A DNA stretch of 64,000 nucleotides from Bugula neritina (Eukaryota; Bryozoa; Gymnolaemata; Cheilostomatida; Bugulidae), in contig OZ037769.1 in NCBI GenBank assembly GCA_964035545.1, positions 10,170,633 through 10,234,632 on the forward strand, given 5' to 3'. The notes beneath the pieces are model-generated. The model saw nothing but the letters and a program-made list of their open reading frames with translations, ran no database searches and was not told the origin of the DNA. The stretch's first letter is position 1, and each line of letters opens with the position of its first letter. This document shows positions 11,823 through 23,400 of this stretch, piece by piece. The position numbers and the translations under genes are program-made.

Positions 11823-12399
11823 ATAAAATTCACATAAAAAAACGTATACTTCGTTGCGGGGGGAAGAGAACAGTATAAAAGTATATACAAAAAAACAAAC
11901 AACCGATAAAATATACAGGTATATATAAAACGTGCAGAATAAGTAATAAGTAAGAGAAGGTCCTATCTACATGTAGAGTACGTGCCACCATAACGGTAGG
12001 GAATGCCACAGAGAGGTAGGGGAAGAGTAGTATGGAGTTGGAGATAGACTCAAGTTAACTGCGGGCCGCACGCTTCATGCGTTTAATAGACTCCTGTAAA
12101 TATTTGAGTTCACTGGATGCAGCCTGCACCCGCGGGGCCAGTCTGTACACTTCTTGCTCCAAGTCGTGTGCCCTAGCTTCTACTTCACGTAGGTTGCGGG
12201 CCCAGGGGGACGAGCGAGAGGAAGTCGGCTGTCTGTGTCTTTTCCGCTCTGAGGATGGAAGGGGAGGAGGAAGTGTATACGCATTCGTGTCTACCCTCTG
12301 TAGTACGACACGAGGAAAGGTATGCGGTATGCGTAGAGGACTGTGAGGTGGAGAGTTAGTAGACTGTATAGGTTTATCTGTGGCTCCAGAGATGATGGG

Positions 12400-13128
12400 T
12401 CACGGGGAAGGGAAGCCTTGCTCCAGGCGAGATAGCCGAGCTGGGTCAGTGATGAGTGGTTTGATGGCGTTGAGAAATGCAGGATAGGATGATTCGTCTA
12501 CTTCATAGACATGTCCTTGATAACACTGCATAGTACGTTGGTGACGCAGTAGGTAATCACGATTGTAGCTATATTCTCCGCAAGGGCAGAAAGTGGTGAT
12601 GTAATGTTGCGGCAAGTGTACTTTCAGTCTGCGGTGGGTTGTAAATCGCTGCTGGCAGAGGTTGCATTCGCAATTACTTTCACCTCCTTGATGAGTCCTA
12701 ATCTCTCTCTCTGTGGCAGGGGTAATCCAGTTGGAGGTTGCTTCCAACTGGGGTGGCAGTTGCCTGGTTGTAGAAGTTGTTGGGGCCGGCTCTGGGTCCC
12801 ACGCCATCTCTAGAGAAGGCATGCCCGGAGAGACGGGCGCGAGTGTGTCTACAAAAGTAGAATTATTGTTAGATTGCGGTGGATCTTTACAACATAATTC
12901 TAGTGACTGTCGACTGTTGCTAGCCTGAGAGTCACAGCTTTTGGAATGCACTCGAGGAACCGATGAATCATGTGTGGACTGACCAAGAACAGTGTCTAGC
13001 TCCAGGTCTAACAGACCATCGGCCATTACAGTGTCTTCATCGTCATTCACATGAAACGTGGTTCCCAGTAATTCTGATTCAATCTGCTGAATTAGTTCAG
13101 AATTTACTGGCATCGAGCCCGTTTCCAT
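12400..13128 (-). CDS. E2 accessory ORF: C2H2 zinc-finger protein (242 aa)
   Basis: An intact frame from ATG 13,128 lies between the end of pol and the 3' LTR. The N-terminal half is acidic and serine/threonine/proline-rich. Residues 155-175 form a standard C2H2 finger (C-x2-C-x12-H-x3-H). Residues 181-202 form a second, unusual finger that starts FCPCG (C-x-C-x12-H-x5-C). A conserved tail with an xxYPAFLNAIKP pattern follows. The same finger pair and tail occur in E4 at 26,366-27,037, so this is a family protein and not a chance frame. Nucleic-acid binding is inferred from the fingers only. It is not an envelope protein: there is no signal peptide or transmembrane segment. Confidence 0.8.
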   Translation of the reverse strand: METGSMPVNSELIQQIESELLGTTFHVNDDEDTVMADGLLDLELDTVLGQSTHDSSVPRVHSKSCDSQASNSRQSLELCCKDPPQSNNNSTFVDTLAPVSPGMPSLEMAWDPEPAPTTSTTRQLPPQLEATSNWITPATEREIRTHQGGESNCECNLCQQRFTTHRRLKVHLPQHYITTFCPCGEYSYNRDYLLRHQRTMQCYQGHVYEVDESSYPAFLNAIKPLITDPARLSRLEQGFPSP

Positions 13129-13145
13129 GAATAGGAATACAAGAC

Positions 13146-14249
13146 TTATACTGGCTTACCTGGGAACTCGGTATTAATGTCCATACTCAACGTTCTTGGT
13201 AAGATTGGAGCTGGTTGTGAGATACGTCTGCCTTTGGCGATGTCAGCATAAGAAAAGGCTGAGCATCGTTTCTGAGGCACGAGGTCGGAACTATTTGCTT
13301 TACGCGCATTAATTCCTCCCACTATTCCGCACTCGCAAAAGTTGATATTTGCGTGGGGTTCACAACTCCAACATTTCATCGTACGGTTTTCCCCTAGACT
13401 TTCATGTGCGCCGCTTCTAATGCAGTCACATACGAAGTCTTTTAAATATGGTGGGGGTTTCCTCGTACGCTGTCCCCTTTCTAGGGGGGGTGACACGCTT
13501 GCCGGTTCGTTAGTAGGGGCCTCTAATGGCGTCTCTACTTCACCGTTAGCGGTCACCTCTTCTTGTTCTCCGGATGGAGCCCCTCCCTCCGTGGGGGTTT
13601 GCACTTCCGGAACCGGCTCGGTTTCTGGAAGTGATGGAATTAGACTTGGCGGTGGCGGACACGCTTCTGTTGGCAAAAGCTGCCGCTCCTCTCTCACCAA
13701 GTTTTCTTCCCGCGGTATGACCACTTCGTATTCAGGTCCATGCCGCCGTCGCCCGCGCGTTGTTGTCTGCCTCCTGGGCTCTAACAACGGGGGGGCTTCT
13801 CCCACTCCGTCGGGGCTAGCCCAATACGGTTTCAAGCGAGACTCATTCTGGATAGACACCTGTCCTGAGCGCTCAATCTTGTACGTATGATTGGGCATAG
13901 CCTCGACGATCACGTAGGGTCCTACGAACTTAGGCTTCAGTTTATCAGCCTGTCCGCGACGCCTACGGTAATTGACCATCCACACCTTATCTCCCGTTTG
14001 ATAGAGAGGTGGTTCATCGGAATCTTCGTGCCGCACCTTCCACTGCTGTTGGCGCAGTATATCGTGTGCGGCCTTCATCCGTTCCACTAGTTCACTGGCA
14101 TACTCGTGAACCGAGTTGTCTTGCTCTGGAACGTGATAGGTGAGATGGTCAGGGACACGAGTCTCCCTCCCGAGCATCAAGAGGTTTGGGGTCTCACCAG
14201 TACTGGTGTGTGGGGTGCTACGGTATGCACGCATGACTTGCGGCAACAC
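13146..14249 (-). pseudogene. E2 integrase C-terminal part, out of frame with pol
   Basis: This frame continues the integrase after a one-base-type frameshift near 14,250-14,275. It holds the end of the integrase core, a GPY/F-type module (DKLKPKFVGPYVIVEAMPN) and a long proline/glutamate-rich tail. The tail contains CWSCEPHANINFCECG, a Cys/His cluster (C-x2-C-x3-H-x4-C-x-C) with a partial counterpart in E4. No chromodomain is seen. Confidence 0.8.
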
Positions 14250-14270
14250 CGTATCCCATTCCTCTTGACC

Positions 14271-17243
14271 TCATCCAAGGAGGAGACTCCGGAGCGCATC
14301 ACCTAGCATCCGGTTGTTGCGCTCCACCACCCCGTTACCTTGAGGGTGGTAGGGGGTGGTCCTGCTCTGATTTACTCCCCAGAGGTGACAAAGGTCGCTC
14401 ATCAGTTGAGACTGGAATTGAGCGCCTTGATCAGAGTGTATCTGTTCGGGGAGCCCAAAATAACAGAATACATGTTGGTCTAGTGCCCTGGCCACTGTTG
14501 GGGCTGATGCATCTGGGATAGCCAGAGCATCCGCCCACCTAGTAAAGTGGTCGGTTAGTACTAGGATCCAATTATTGCCTCTGGGGGTCAGGGGCATGGG
14601 TCCGACCAGGTCTACAGCGACTACTTGCCAGGGCCTACCAGCATATAGCCTCCGCCGTCCTGCTTCACCAGGGGGGCGGCTATGCTTACTGGCCTGGCAG
14701 ATCTCACACTGTTTGACTCTGAGTCGGACATCACGCTCCATTTGTGGCCAATACCACCGGAGTCGTAATTTGGATATCACTCTCTTGACCCCTGCGTGGG
14801 CCTGTTTGTGAGTATCCCAAATCAACTCACGGCGGATGGCCGTGGGGCAGACTACCCTCTTCCTTTCCGGGTGTCTGCCGCTGGCAGCTAGGGAGATGGT
14901 GAGTAACCCATCCTGCCCGATCCGCAGCGAGTCCCAACGCTGACAGTATAGCCGGAACTCGGCGCATCCCTGTCGTATGCGTTCTTCGCTGGGTCGTCGC
15001 CCTTCCCTTTTGGCCCGGTATATGTCTGCCACGACTCCAGGCAGCTCTTCTTGGAGCTTCTTCAGCTCTCGAACATTACCGGCCAGTACAGGGTTGGCGC
15101 GGAGGTTTTGTACATCCTCCGGGGACTCATCAACTCCTTGCCTGAGTTGACCCTGGTCCCAGTCAAACGGTGCTCCGTGCTGAGCCAGCGTCTCCAACTC
15201 GCATCGCGGGGGACCTCCATCCCTCCTCTCGATGTTGAGACACTGTTTGCAACCTCCGTCAGGTCGGCGACTCAACCCATCCGCATTGCTGTGTCTCTTG
15301 CCCGGTCGATGTTCGATCCGGTATGAGAATTCAGCTAGGATTTCGAGCCACCGGGCGACCTGACTAGAGGGCTCTGCTCTCTTGCACAACCAGATCAGCG
15401 AGGCATGATCCGTACGCAGCCGGAACTTCCTGCCGTATAAGTATGGTCTGAAGTGCTTCACTGACTTGATTACTGCCGGCAGCTCCTTGTGGGTAGTGCA
15501 GTAATTTCGTTCAGCGGGTGAGAGAGACTTGCTGTAGTAGGCTACTACTACCTCTCGGCCCTCCTGCACTTGTGACAGCACAGCGCCAACATTTTGGTCA
15601 CTGGCGTCCGTGTCGAGGATGTACTCCAGAGTGGGGTCTGGGTAGGCCAAGATGGGCGCCGTTAGTAGGCAGCCCTTGAGGCGGTCGAACGCTCCTTGTT
15701 CGACTGGGGTCCACTGCCACGTCACTCCCTTTGCGGTGAGCCGGTTTAACGGCTGTGCTATGCCCGCAAAGTCCGGTATGTATTGCCTGTAATACCCTAC
15801 CAGCCCCAAGAAAGCCCGGAGTCCGGTCAAGTCTTGGGGGGTGACCCAGTCTTCTACCGCCCGTACCTTTTCGGGATCCGTTGCCACGCCGTTTCGACCG
15901 ACAACGTGCCCCAGGTACTTGACCTCCGGCTGCAATAAAGCGCACTTGGAAGGTTTGAGCTTAAGACCGGCACCTCGGAGTCTCTCGAAAACCTCCTGCA
16001 GACGACTGACATGTGTCTCGAAGTCTGGAGAGATTACGATGACATCATCGAGGTAGACCAGCAGTGTCTTCCAATGGAGCCCGCTAAGGACTTGTTCCAT
16101 CAGCCTCTGGAAGGTGGCTGGGGCGGAGGTTAACCCGAAGGGCAGCACCTTCCACTTCCACAAACCGTCCCGTGTGATAAACGCCGCTTTCTCTTGGGCG
16201 TCGGGACTCAGAGGAACTTGCCAATAGCCGCTTAGCAAGTCTAACGTACCGAAGTACTTGCTGCCGGCTAGGGCGTCCAATGACTCGTCAATACGAGGTA
16301 GAGGGTAGGCGTCCTGTATGGTTACGCTATTGAGTTTGCGGTAATCCACACAGAACCGCCAACTGCTGTCTTTCTTCCGGACCAGTACGACTGGCGAGCT
16401 CCACGCACTATGGGCGGGCTCTATCAGTCCCCGGTCCAGAAGATCCCGTACTTGTCGGCTAACCTCCTTCTCTTTCTCCGGCCCCAGCCTGCGTGTGGGC
16501 TGCCGGACAGGGACTGTCCCTGCAGTCAGCGGTATTTCGTGTCTGACAGTTCCAGTCAGTCCCACGTCATGCTCTCCGCTGCTGAACACATCACCGTAGT
16601 CGCGTAGTAACTTAGCCATAACTTGGCGTTCTCTGTTACTCGCGCAGCCGCCACTGGCTGTTTCGTATAACTCCCGGAGATGTGTTGGGACTGCCCCTCG
16701 TCCCTGAATAGGGTGTCGAGGGGGTGCCTCCGTCGCGTCATCCAGCGACGGGCCCACGTCCTCTTCCTGGACGGAGTGGAACCGGCCCAGCATTGACCCA
16801 GCTGGGAGCTCAATGGGCTCGGTAAAGGGGTTGACACACTGCACTAAGACCTCCCCCCGCTCAGTTAGTCGGTTTAAACTACTGGCGAGTTGGATCCTTT
16901 CGTGCGCGCCTTCAACGACCCCGAGCCTGGCTATCTGGTTGCTGTTCACTCGGCAGTGGATAGTAGCTCTGGAGCGTCCGGGCACGGTGCAGTTTCGAAC
17001 TACCTGAACACCGCCCACCAGAAGACGCCCAAACTTATCCACACAGGCGAGTTCTCGCCCGCCCATCAGCACCACCGACTTACTAAAGTCTATTCGGCAC
17101 TGGTGTTGCTTCAAGAAGGGCATTCCGAGGATAGCATCTTCCTCCAGTTGGCCTATGACAAAGGTCTCCTGTACAGCGTGGTCTCGGACACGCCCAGGGA
17201 GCTCGATAATACCATAAAAGGGAATACATGACATCTTCGACAT
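14271..17243 (-). pseudogene. E2 Pol: protease remnant, RT, RNase H, integrase
   Basis: A 990-aa frame starts inside the protease, downstream of where the DTG should be, so the protease is inactive. RT lies at about residues 225-440 with an intact YLDD (residues 397-400, DNA 16,044-16,055). RNase H follows at about 510-640 (DTDASDQNVGAVLSQ). Integrase has an HHCC zinc-binding region (HKQAHAG ... CEICQ) and the catalytic D (AVDLVGP), D (HSDQGAQF) and E (VVERNNRM). The frame then breaks at about 14,271. RT, RNase H and the integrase core look chemically complete, but Gag and protease are lost. Confidence 0.88.
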
Positions 17244-17379
17244 CTTCCGACCCAGTAAAGGTGGGAGCTTTCAAGCAATGTCTATAAGCTTCTTCTCCCT
17301 CACGATTCACAGGATTAACAGCATTTCTACGCTCACCTTCTACTGGGGGTGGTTGCATTCTAGCATTTTCAGTCTCCAT
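17239..17379 (-). pseudogene. E2 Gag N-terminal remnant fused to protease by deletion
   Basis: Starting at ATG 17,379, about 47 residues of Gag (ending LKAPTFTGSEDVED) are present and are then joined to the middle of the protease in a different frame. The junction shows a 9-bp direct repeat, gacatcttc, at 17,230-17,238 and 17,239-17,247. By comparison with E3, most of Gag and the first part of protease are missing. Confidence 0.75.
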
Positions 17380-17393
17380 CTTTGATGTACACT

Positions 17394-17411
17394 ATCCCAC
17401 TGCTGCCACCA
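17394..17411 (-). promoter_or_regulatory. E2 primer-binding site (tRNA-Leu)
   Basis: The plus strand reads ATCCCACTGCTGCCACCA, one base from the 3' end of animal tRNA-Leu(AAG) including CCA. It sits one base inside the 5' LTR, the usual position for minus-strand priming. Confidence 0.85.
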
Positions 17412-17412
17412 C

Positions 17413-17718
17413 TGTTGTAATTTTCAGATTTAGGGTCGATGTGCCACCAAGAGAGTCTATTTATCACTAGAGAAACTTCACCGAGTTAAGTCGAGTAGAT
17501 ATCGTTATATTTTAATACAAGAATACATAATAAAATCTAATGTACAACAGTAATGATACGCACGTCTATTTAATTTACAGCACTATCCTCAACTGAGCTA
17601 GTAGCGCGAAGCTGCTACTATTACTCATAAAACAGCCTAGCTAATTGGCTAATGCATTGTTCCGGGTCAATACGCAACCTTGCGTATTGTGTTGCTGGTA
17701 GCTCCACGAGCCACCACA
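17413..17718 (-). repeat. E2 5' LTR (306 bp)
   Basis: Ends are TGTGGTGG and TACAACA in element sense. It is nearly identical to 11,480-11,785 and is followed on the plus strand by the CATG target duplication and the continuing arm of P. Confidence 0.93.
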
Positions 17719-17925
17719 CATGCACGTAAATACAAAGCTATAAAGTTTAAGCTTTGCTGTGATTACAACGTGAATATGAATTGAATAATACTTGCAATAA
17801 CCATTTTACACAAAATACGTTACAGTTGCTATAAATGTAAGACTAGTAAATTGGATGCAAATAGGCACGGTAATACTACTTAATATATATGCTATTTTTG
17901 AAATTTGTAGTAAATATTTGGCATG

Positions 17926-18392
17926 TATTATATATATATATATATATATAATAATAATATATTATATATTGTTATATTATATATTATAATATATTATATA
18001 TTATTATATTATATTATATATATATAATAATATCATATATAATATATTATTATATTATATATTATATTATATATATATAATAATATCATATATAATATAT
18101 TATTATATTATATTATATATAATATATATATATTATAATAATATATTATACATTAATATATTATATATTATATATATAATAATATCATATATAATATATA
18201 TATATATTATAATATTATATTATATATTATATTATATATGTATATTATATATATATAATAATATCATACATAATATATATAATATACTATTATATTATAT
18301 ATTATATATATATTATATATATATAATATTATCATATATAATATATTATTATATTATATAATAAATTATATTTATTATATATATAATAATAT

Positions 18393-18435
<43 letters not shown>
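17926..18435. repeat. TA-rich satellite core of P, about 510 bp
   Basis: Almost pure A/T in blocks such as tatataataatatcatata repeated with variation. It lies exactly between the two inverted arms of P (tttggcatgtat at the left edge, atacatgccaaa at the right). It is self-complementary throughout, so the whole P element could extrude a hairpin or cruciform. Confidence 0.9.
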
Positions 18436-18438
<3 letters not shown>

Positions 18439-18517
18439 GCCAAATATTTACTACAAATTTCAAGAATAGCATAGCATCCAATTTACTAGTCTTACATTTA
18501 TAGCAACTGTAACGTAT

Positions 18518-19074
18518 TGTAGTAGTTTTGTGGGTGATAGAATGAAATCAGGCAGAGAACATAACTCCTTGTTATAGAAGAGACAAGAGAGAGAGGTTGC
18601 CGTGTGCTTGCAGTACTTTATTGTAGCAGTGAGAAGTGTCCAGTGTGAGCTCCAGTCCGCAAGTGACTGAAGCTCTAAAATGCGTGTCCTTTTATACTGG
18701 TAGAACAAAGGACCTCTAGAACCTTCCACCGACAGCGGGCCGATGTTCGGCAGGGGATACCGACATGACGAATGTCGGTAACTGACACTGGAAATATCGG
18801 TAACCGACATTCGGTCTGCCTGCATCCACCTGCTAAAATCGGTCCAACTGTCGGTTTACATGAATCAACAAAAATGAACCCAACCAAGTGTATGCGTATT
18901 GTAACTTGTAATTGGGGGAAAGGGGATTAACTATTTACTATGTTAAAAGCTCAACATTAGCCATAGTGTTTAAGGTATTAGAAAGTTACGCTACATAATT
19001 AACTATGATTACAGTATTTAGAAAAATAACCATAAGTAATGTGTCAAGGGGGATAACTCTTAATATTTACCACA
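18518..19074 (-). repeat. E3 3' LTR (557 bp)
   Basis: In element sense it starts TGTGGTAAATATT and ends ACTACTACA. It contains clustered short inverted motifs of the type accgacattcggt (about 18,725-18,855), which could fold. It is complete, unlike the partner LTR. Confidence 0.93.
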
Positions 19075-19115
19075 CACACCCCCTATCAGAAAGTACAGTT
19101 TCTGATACAAAAACA
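19075..19115 (-). promoter_or_regulatory. E3 polypurine tract and adjoining hairpin
   Basis: In element sense GATAGGGGGTGTG runs into the LTR. Beside it is a CAGAAA/TTTCTG stem with a 6-nt loop, matching the position of the hairpins in E2 and E4. Confidence 0.65.
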
Positions 19116-19578
19116 GAGGGTAAATATAACAACGTAAATCAACTGGCCAAGGGGCATGAGGAGTAGCATGAGAATACAGGGCTAGGCCACTGGGAATACA
19201 GAAAAATAATAATAAAAAAAACTTGGTTGAGGTTCAGGTTCTAGAGAAAAATGGTATAATACTGATAAATGCTAATAATAATAGTAAAATATAAAAAAAC
19301 TTTGATACTGCAATGCACACTATTGTTCACACACATATTTGTAGTAATACTTATAACACACTAATAAAAGTAATATAAAGTCTCATCTATCACTCCTTAG
19401 CAAAGCCTGAATGTCTCCTTCGAAGAGGTCTCTTGAGTCTCCAGATATCTCCTTCGTGTGGGCAGGGACAGGTAGGCTGGTTGCGAGTGGGGGGGGGGTA
19501 GAGCGCAGTAAGTGGATGATGAGTGAGAGGTGGTGGTGGATAGGTCGAGGTCTCTTCTTAGCCTTGGGCAGGTTCTGG

Positions 19579-20436
19579 CTACTGTCGTCTATCGTGGCCA
19601 GCACGACCCGTAAGTACGTTTGGTAGCGTCAGTGTTCTCCGTCCTGGTCCGTCGAGGTCTATCCAGACAGCCCAACTGCCCAGAGTCACTTGCGCTTCTT
19701 CCGCAGGGAGTTGAGCTTCTTCAGGTAAAGGAAGCTCCTCTAAAGCAGTGGGGGCAGACTGGGCCAGAGAGGGGGAACCCGTCGGGCCGACTGGAGCCGA
19801 GCCAGGGTTCCGGATAAAGGGGAAGTCGGGTTGAATCGCTTCGTCTACTCCAGTATCCATGTGGTTGTATGACGACTCTGGCTGCGGGAGAACCATGTCA
19901 TCGTCTGTTTCATCCTGATTGTTGTCAGAACCTAGTGAGGGGTCAGTATCTGCCGATTTTGGGTACGTGAACTCAATTTCAGTATCACGCCCCGGGTATC
20001 TAGGCCCACAGAGATGGAAGTCTATGCCTGTGCTAGGCGAATTAGGTTCTATTGGGGTTAGATTCACGGGTCCCACGTGATAATCGGCTAGATACCCTGG
20101 GGGTCTCCTACTTCTTGACTGTCTCTCCAACTCCACAGGTGCCTCAGGCTGGGGTGGAAGTGTGATAGGGGCAGGGGTCCCTGGGTCACTTCCTTCAGCG
20201 TGAGGTGCACCTCCTGGCACCGGGGCCGGCGCTGGGGCCGGTGCAACTGGTGGACCAGGTGGAGGAGGAGGTTCTGGTGTCCGGTCCGCTTCTACTGGGT
20301 CTTGGACTGCAATCTCCCACTCTCTGGGCCGAGCCACCCGTCCTCTGGAGATGGGCTGGCGAGCCGGCTCGAGTAGGGGAGGTGCCTGCCCCGCAGCGTC
20401 TGGGCTGCCCTCATAGGGTTTCAACCGCTGCTCGTT
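19579..20436 (-). pseudogene. E3 Pol C-terminal tail after a premature stop
   Basis: This continues in the same frame as the main pol ORF after a TAA at 20,437-20,439. The stop is in the stretch where E2 reads on without interruption. The tail is proline-rich then acidic and carries no recognised domain. Unlike E2 and E4, no zinc-finger frame was found in the remaining 3' region (19,075-19,578). Confidence 0.7.
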
Positions 20437-23400
20437 TTAGACTGAGACCTGCCCTGAGCGTTCCACACGGTATGTGTGGTTCGGTAGAACCTTTATGATG
20501 CAGTAGGGCCCCAAGAACTTGGGCTGAAGTTTAGCCGACTGTCTGTGTCGCCTACGGTGACTCACCATCCATACCCAGTTTCCTACTTGGTATAGTGGGG
20601 GCTCTTCGGAGTCTTCCGTCCTTGTCTGCCACTGCTGCTCGCGCAGGGCTTCATGAGCCTGCTCCATCGTCTCGATAAGCTTCCCCACGTACTCATGTAC
20701 GGGGGCCTCAGGCGCAGGAACATGATATGTTAGGTGCTCCGGGATGCGAGTCTCCCGACCGAGCATCAGGAAGTTTGGGGTTTCCAGGGTACTGGAGTGT
20801 GGTGTGCTGCGGTAGGCCCGCATTATCTGGGGCAGCACCACGTCCCATTCTTCCTGTCCTCGGCCTAAGAGCAGGCTTCGGAGGGCATCTCCTAACATCC
20901 TATTGTTCCTCTCGACGACTCCGTTCCCTTGCGGGTGATATGGGGTCGTCCGGCTTTGGTTCACCCCCCATATCCGGCAGAGGTCTCCCATTAGCTGGGA
21001 CTGGAACTGGGCCCCCTGGTCAGTGTGAATCTGTTTGGGAAGCCCGAAATAGCAGAACACTTGCTGATCCAGGGTCCGGGCCACGGTGGGGGCTGATGCA
21101 TCTGGTATAGCCAGGGCATCAGCCCACCGAGTGAAGTGGTTCGTGAGCACCAGTATCCAGGTGTTCCCTCTGGCAGATAACGGCATAGGTCCGACTAGAT
21201 CCACGGCCACTACCTGCCATGGCCGACCAGCGTATAGCCGGCGTCGACCCGTGGTCTCGGTAAGGCGGCCATGTTTGCTAGCCTGGCAGACCTCACATTG
21301 CCGTATCCGCAGTCGCACGTCCCGAGTCAGTCCGAGCCAGTACCAGCGCAGTCTCAGACATCTGATGACCCGACTGGCCCCTGAATGGGCCTGTTTGTGG
21401 GTGTCCCAGATTATTTCCCGCTGGAGGGCACGTGGACATACGACGCGTTCCCTCTCACGGCGGTTATCTGCTGCGAGTGTAATGGTGAGGAGGCCGTCCT
21501 GGCTGACCTTGAGGGAATCCCAGCGGCTACAGAGGTGTCGGTACTCGACGTCCCCTTGTCGCTGCTGTTTCTCGGTAGGTCGGCGGCCCTCCTTTTTGGC
21601 CCGGAAGATTTCAGCCACCGCTCCTGGTAGTGTCTGCTGGAGCCGACTCAGCTCCTGGACGTTTTGATACAGCATGGGGTTGGCCCGTAGGGCATTGACG
21701 GTATCCGGTGGGCGTTCGGACCGAAGCTGGCCGCCTTCCCAACTGTGGACGTCGTCGCTCCCCAGCTCTCTCTCTACGTCCAGGCGAGCGGGTCCTCCAT
21801 CTCGCTCCTCGATGTGCAGACACTGCTTGCAGGCCTCCTCCGGCCGTCTGCTCATCCCATCAGCATTCCCGTGCTTCCCCCCAGCACGATGCTCGATCCT
21901 GTATGAGAATTCCGCAAGAATCTCCAGCCATCGGGCCACCTGGCTCGAGGGCTCTGCACGCTTACACAGCCATATTAGAGATGCATGGTCTGTTCGCAAC
22001 CTGAACGCTTTCCCATACAAATATGGCCGGAAGTGCTTCACCGCCTTAACTACTGCCAGGAGCTTCTTTCTGATGGTGCAGTAGTTCTTCACGGCGGGGG
22101 AGAGGGTCTTGCTGTAGTAGGCGACGACCACCTCAGCTCCACCCTGAACCTGTGACAGAACAGCTCCCACGTTGTGGTCGCTGGCGTCGGTGTCCAGGAT
22201 GTATTCCTTGGCTGGGTCAGGGTACGCCAGAATAGGCGCCTCTGTTAGCCGACTTTTGAGGTGGTCAAATGCCTGTTGCTCCTCCTGTGTCCACTGCCAC
22301 CGGACCCCTTTAGCTGTTAGCCGATTCAATGGCTGTGCAACTCCTGCAAACCCGGGGATATACTGCCGATAGTACCCCACCAGGCCCAGGAATGCGCGTA
22401 GCTCTGTGAGGTCTCGGGGGACAGTCCACTCCTCCACAGCCCGTACCTTCTCCGGGTCGGTAGCGACGCCGTGACGGCCAACCACATGGCCTAGGTACTT
22501 CACCTCCGGCTGTAGGAGTGTACACTTGGAGGGCTTTAGCTTCAATCCGGCGGTCCGAAGACGGTCAAAGACCTCCCGCAGACGACTGACATGAGTCGCA
22601 AAGTCTGGGGAGATTACTATGACGCCGTCCAGATAGATGAGCAAAGTCTTCCAGTGTAATCCACTGAGGACCTGCTCCATGAGTCGCTGGAAGGTTGCCG
22701 GGGCGGACGTTAGTCCAAATGGCAGAACCTTCCACTTCCAGAGCCCATCGCGGGTGATGAACGCTGCCTTGTCCTGTGCATCGGGACTGAGGGGCACTTG
22801 CCAGTACCCACTCAGCAGGTCCAAAGTACTGAAGTACTTGCTTCCCGCGAGGGCGTCTAGAGACTCGTCTATCCTGGGAAGAGGGTAAGCATCCTGGATG
22901 GTGACACTGTTGAGTCTGCGGTAGTCCACGCAGAACCTCCAGGTACCATCCTTCTTCTTGACCAAGACCACGGGAGAGCTCCACGCACCGTGGGCAGGCT
23001 CAATCAGGTCCCGGTCAAGAAGGTCTTGCACTTGTCTGCTTACTTCCTTCTCCTTCTCCGGACCTAGCCGTCGTGTAAGCTGCCTGATGGGGGTGGTCCC
23101 GGCTGCCAAGGGTATCTCAAGACACACCACCTTGGTCAGCCCCATGTCTTCATCTCCGCGACTGAAGACGTCACTGTAGTCCACCAGTAGTCGAGCCAGT
23201 GCTTGGCGATCGGCACTACTGCTACAGTTCCCACAGGCTCCATCATATAGGCCAGCCACATGCTCCGGTATCGCCGTCCGTCCGGCCCGAGGGGGAGCAC
23301 CCGGGGCGTCGGTCACTGTCTCCAGTGCTGGCCCCACATCCGATTCCTGGATGGAGTGGTACTTCCCCACCAGGGCGCCTGCCGATAGCTTGATCGGCTC

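Larger units (their letters stand above)
11480..17718 (-). mobile_element. E2: Ty3/gypsy LTR element, minus strand
   Basis: Two 306-bp LTRs differ at one position by eye. The target duplication is CATG on the right (17,719-17,722) and CACG on the left (11,476-11,479). The inverted arm of P shows that the empty site read CATG, so the left copy has mutated. A tRNA-Leu type primer-binding site (17,394-17,411), a polypurine tract (about 11,786-11,800), a pol gene and a zinc-finger ORF are present. Most of Gag and the protease active site are deleted and pol has a frameshift, so this copy cannot move by itself. Confidence 0.92.

Noticed and set aside
12077-12346. Plus-strand 89-aa frame in the E2 3' region
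   Set aside because: No domain, wrong strand for the element, and lies in its 3' untranslated region.
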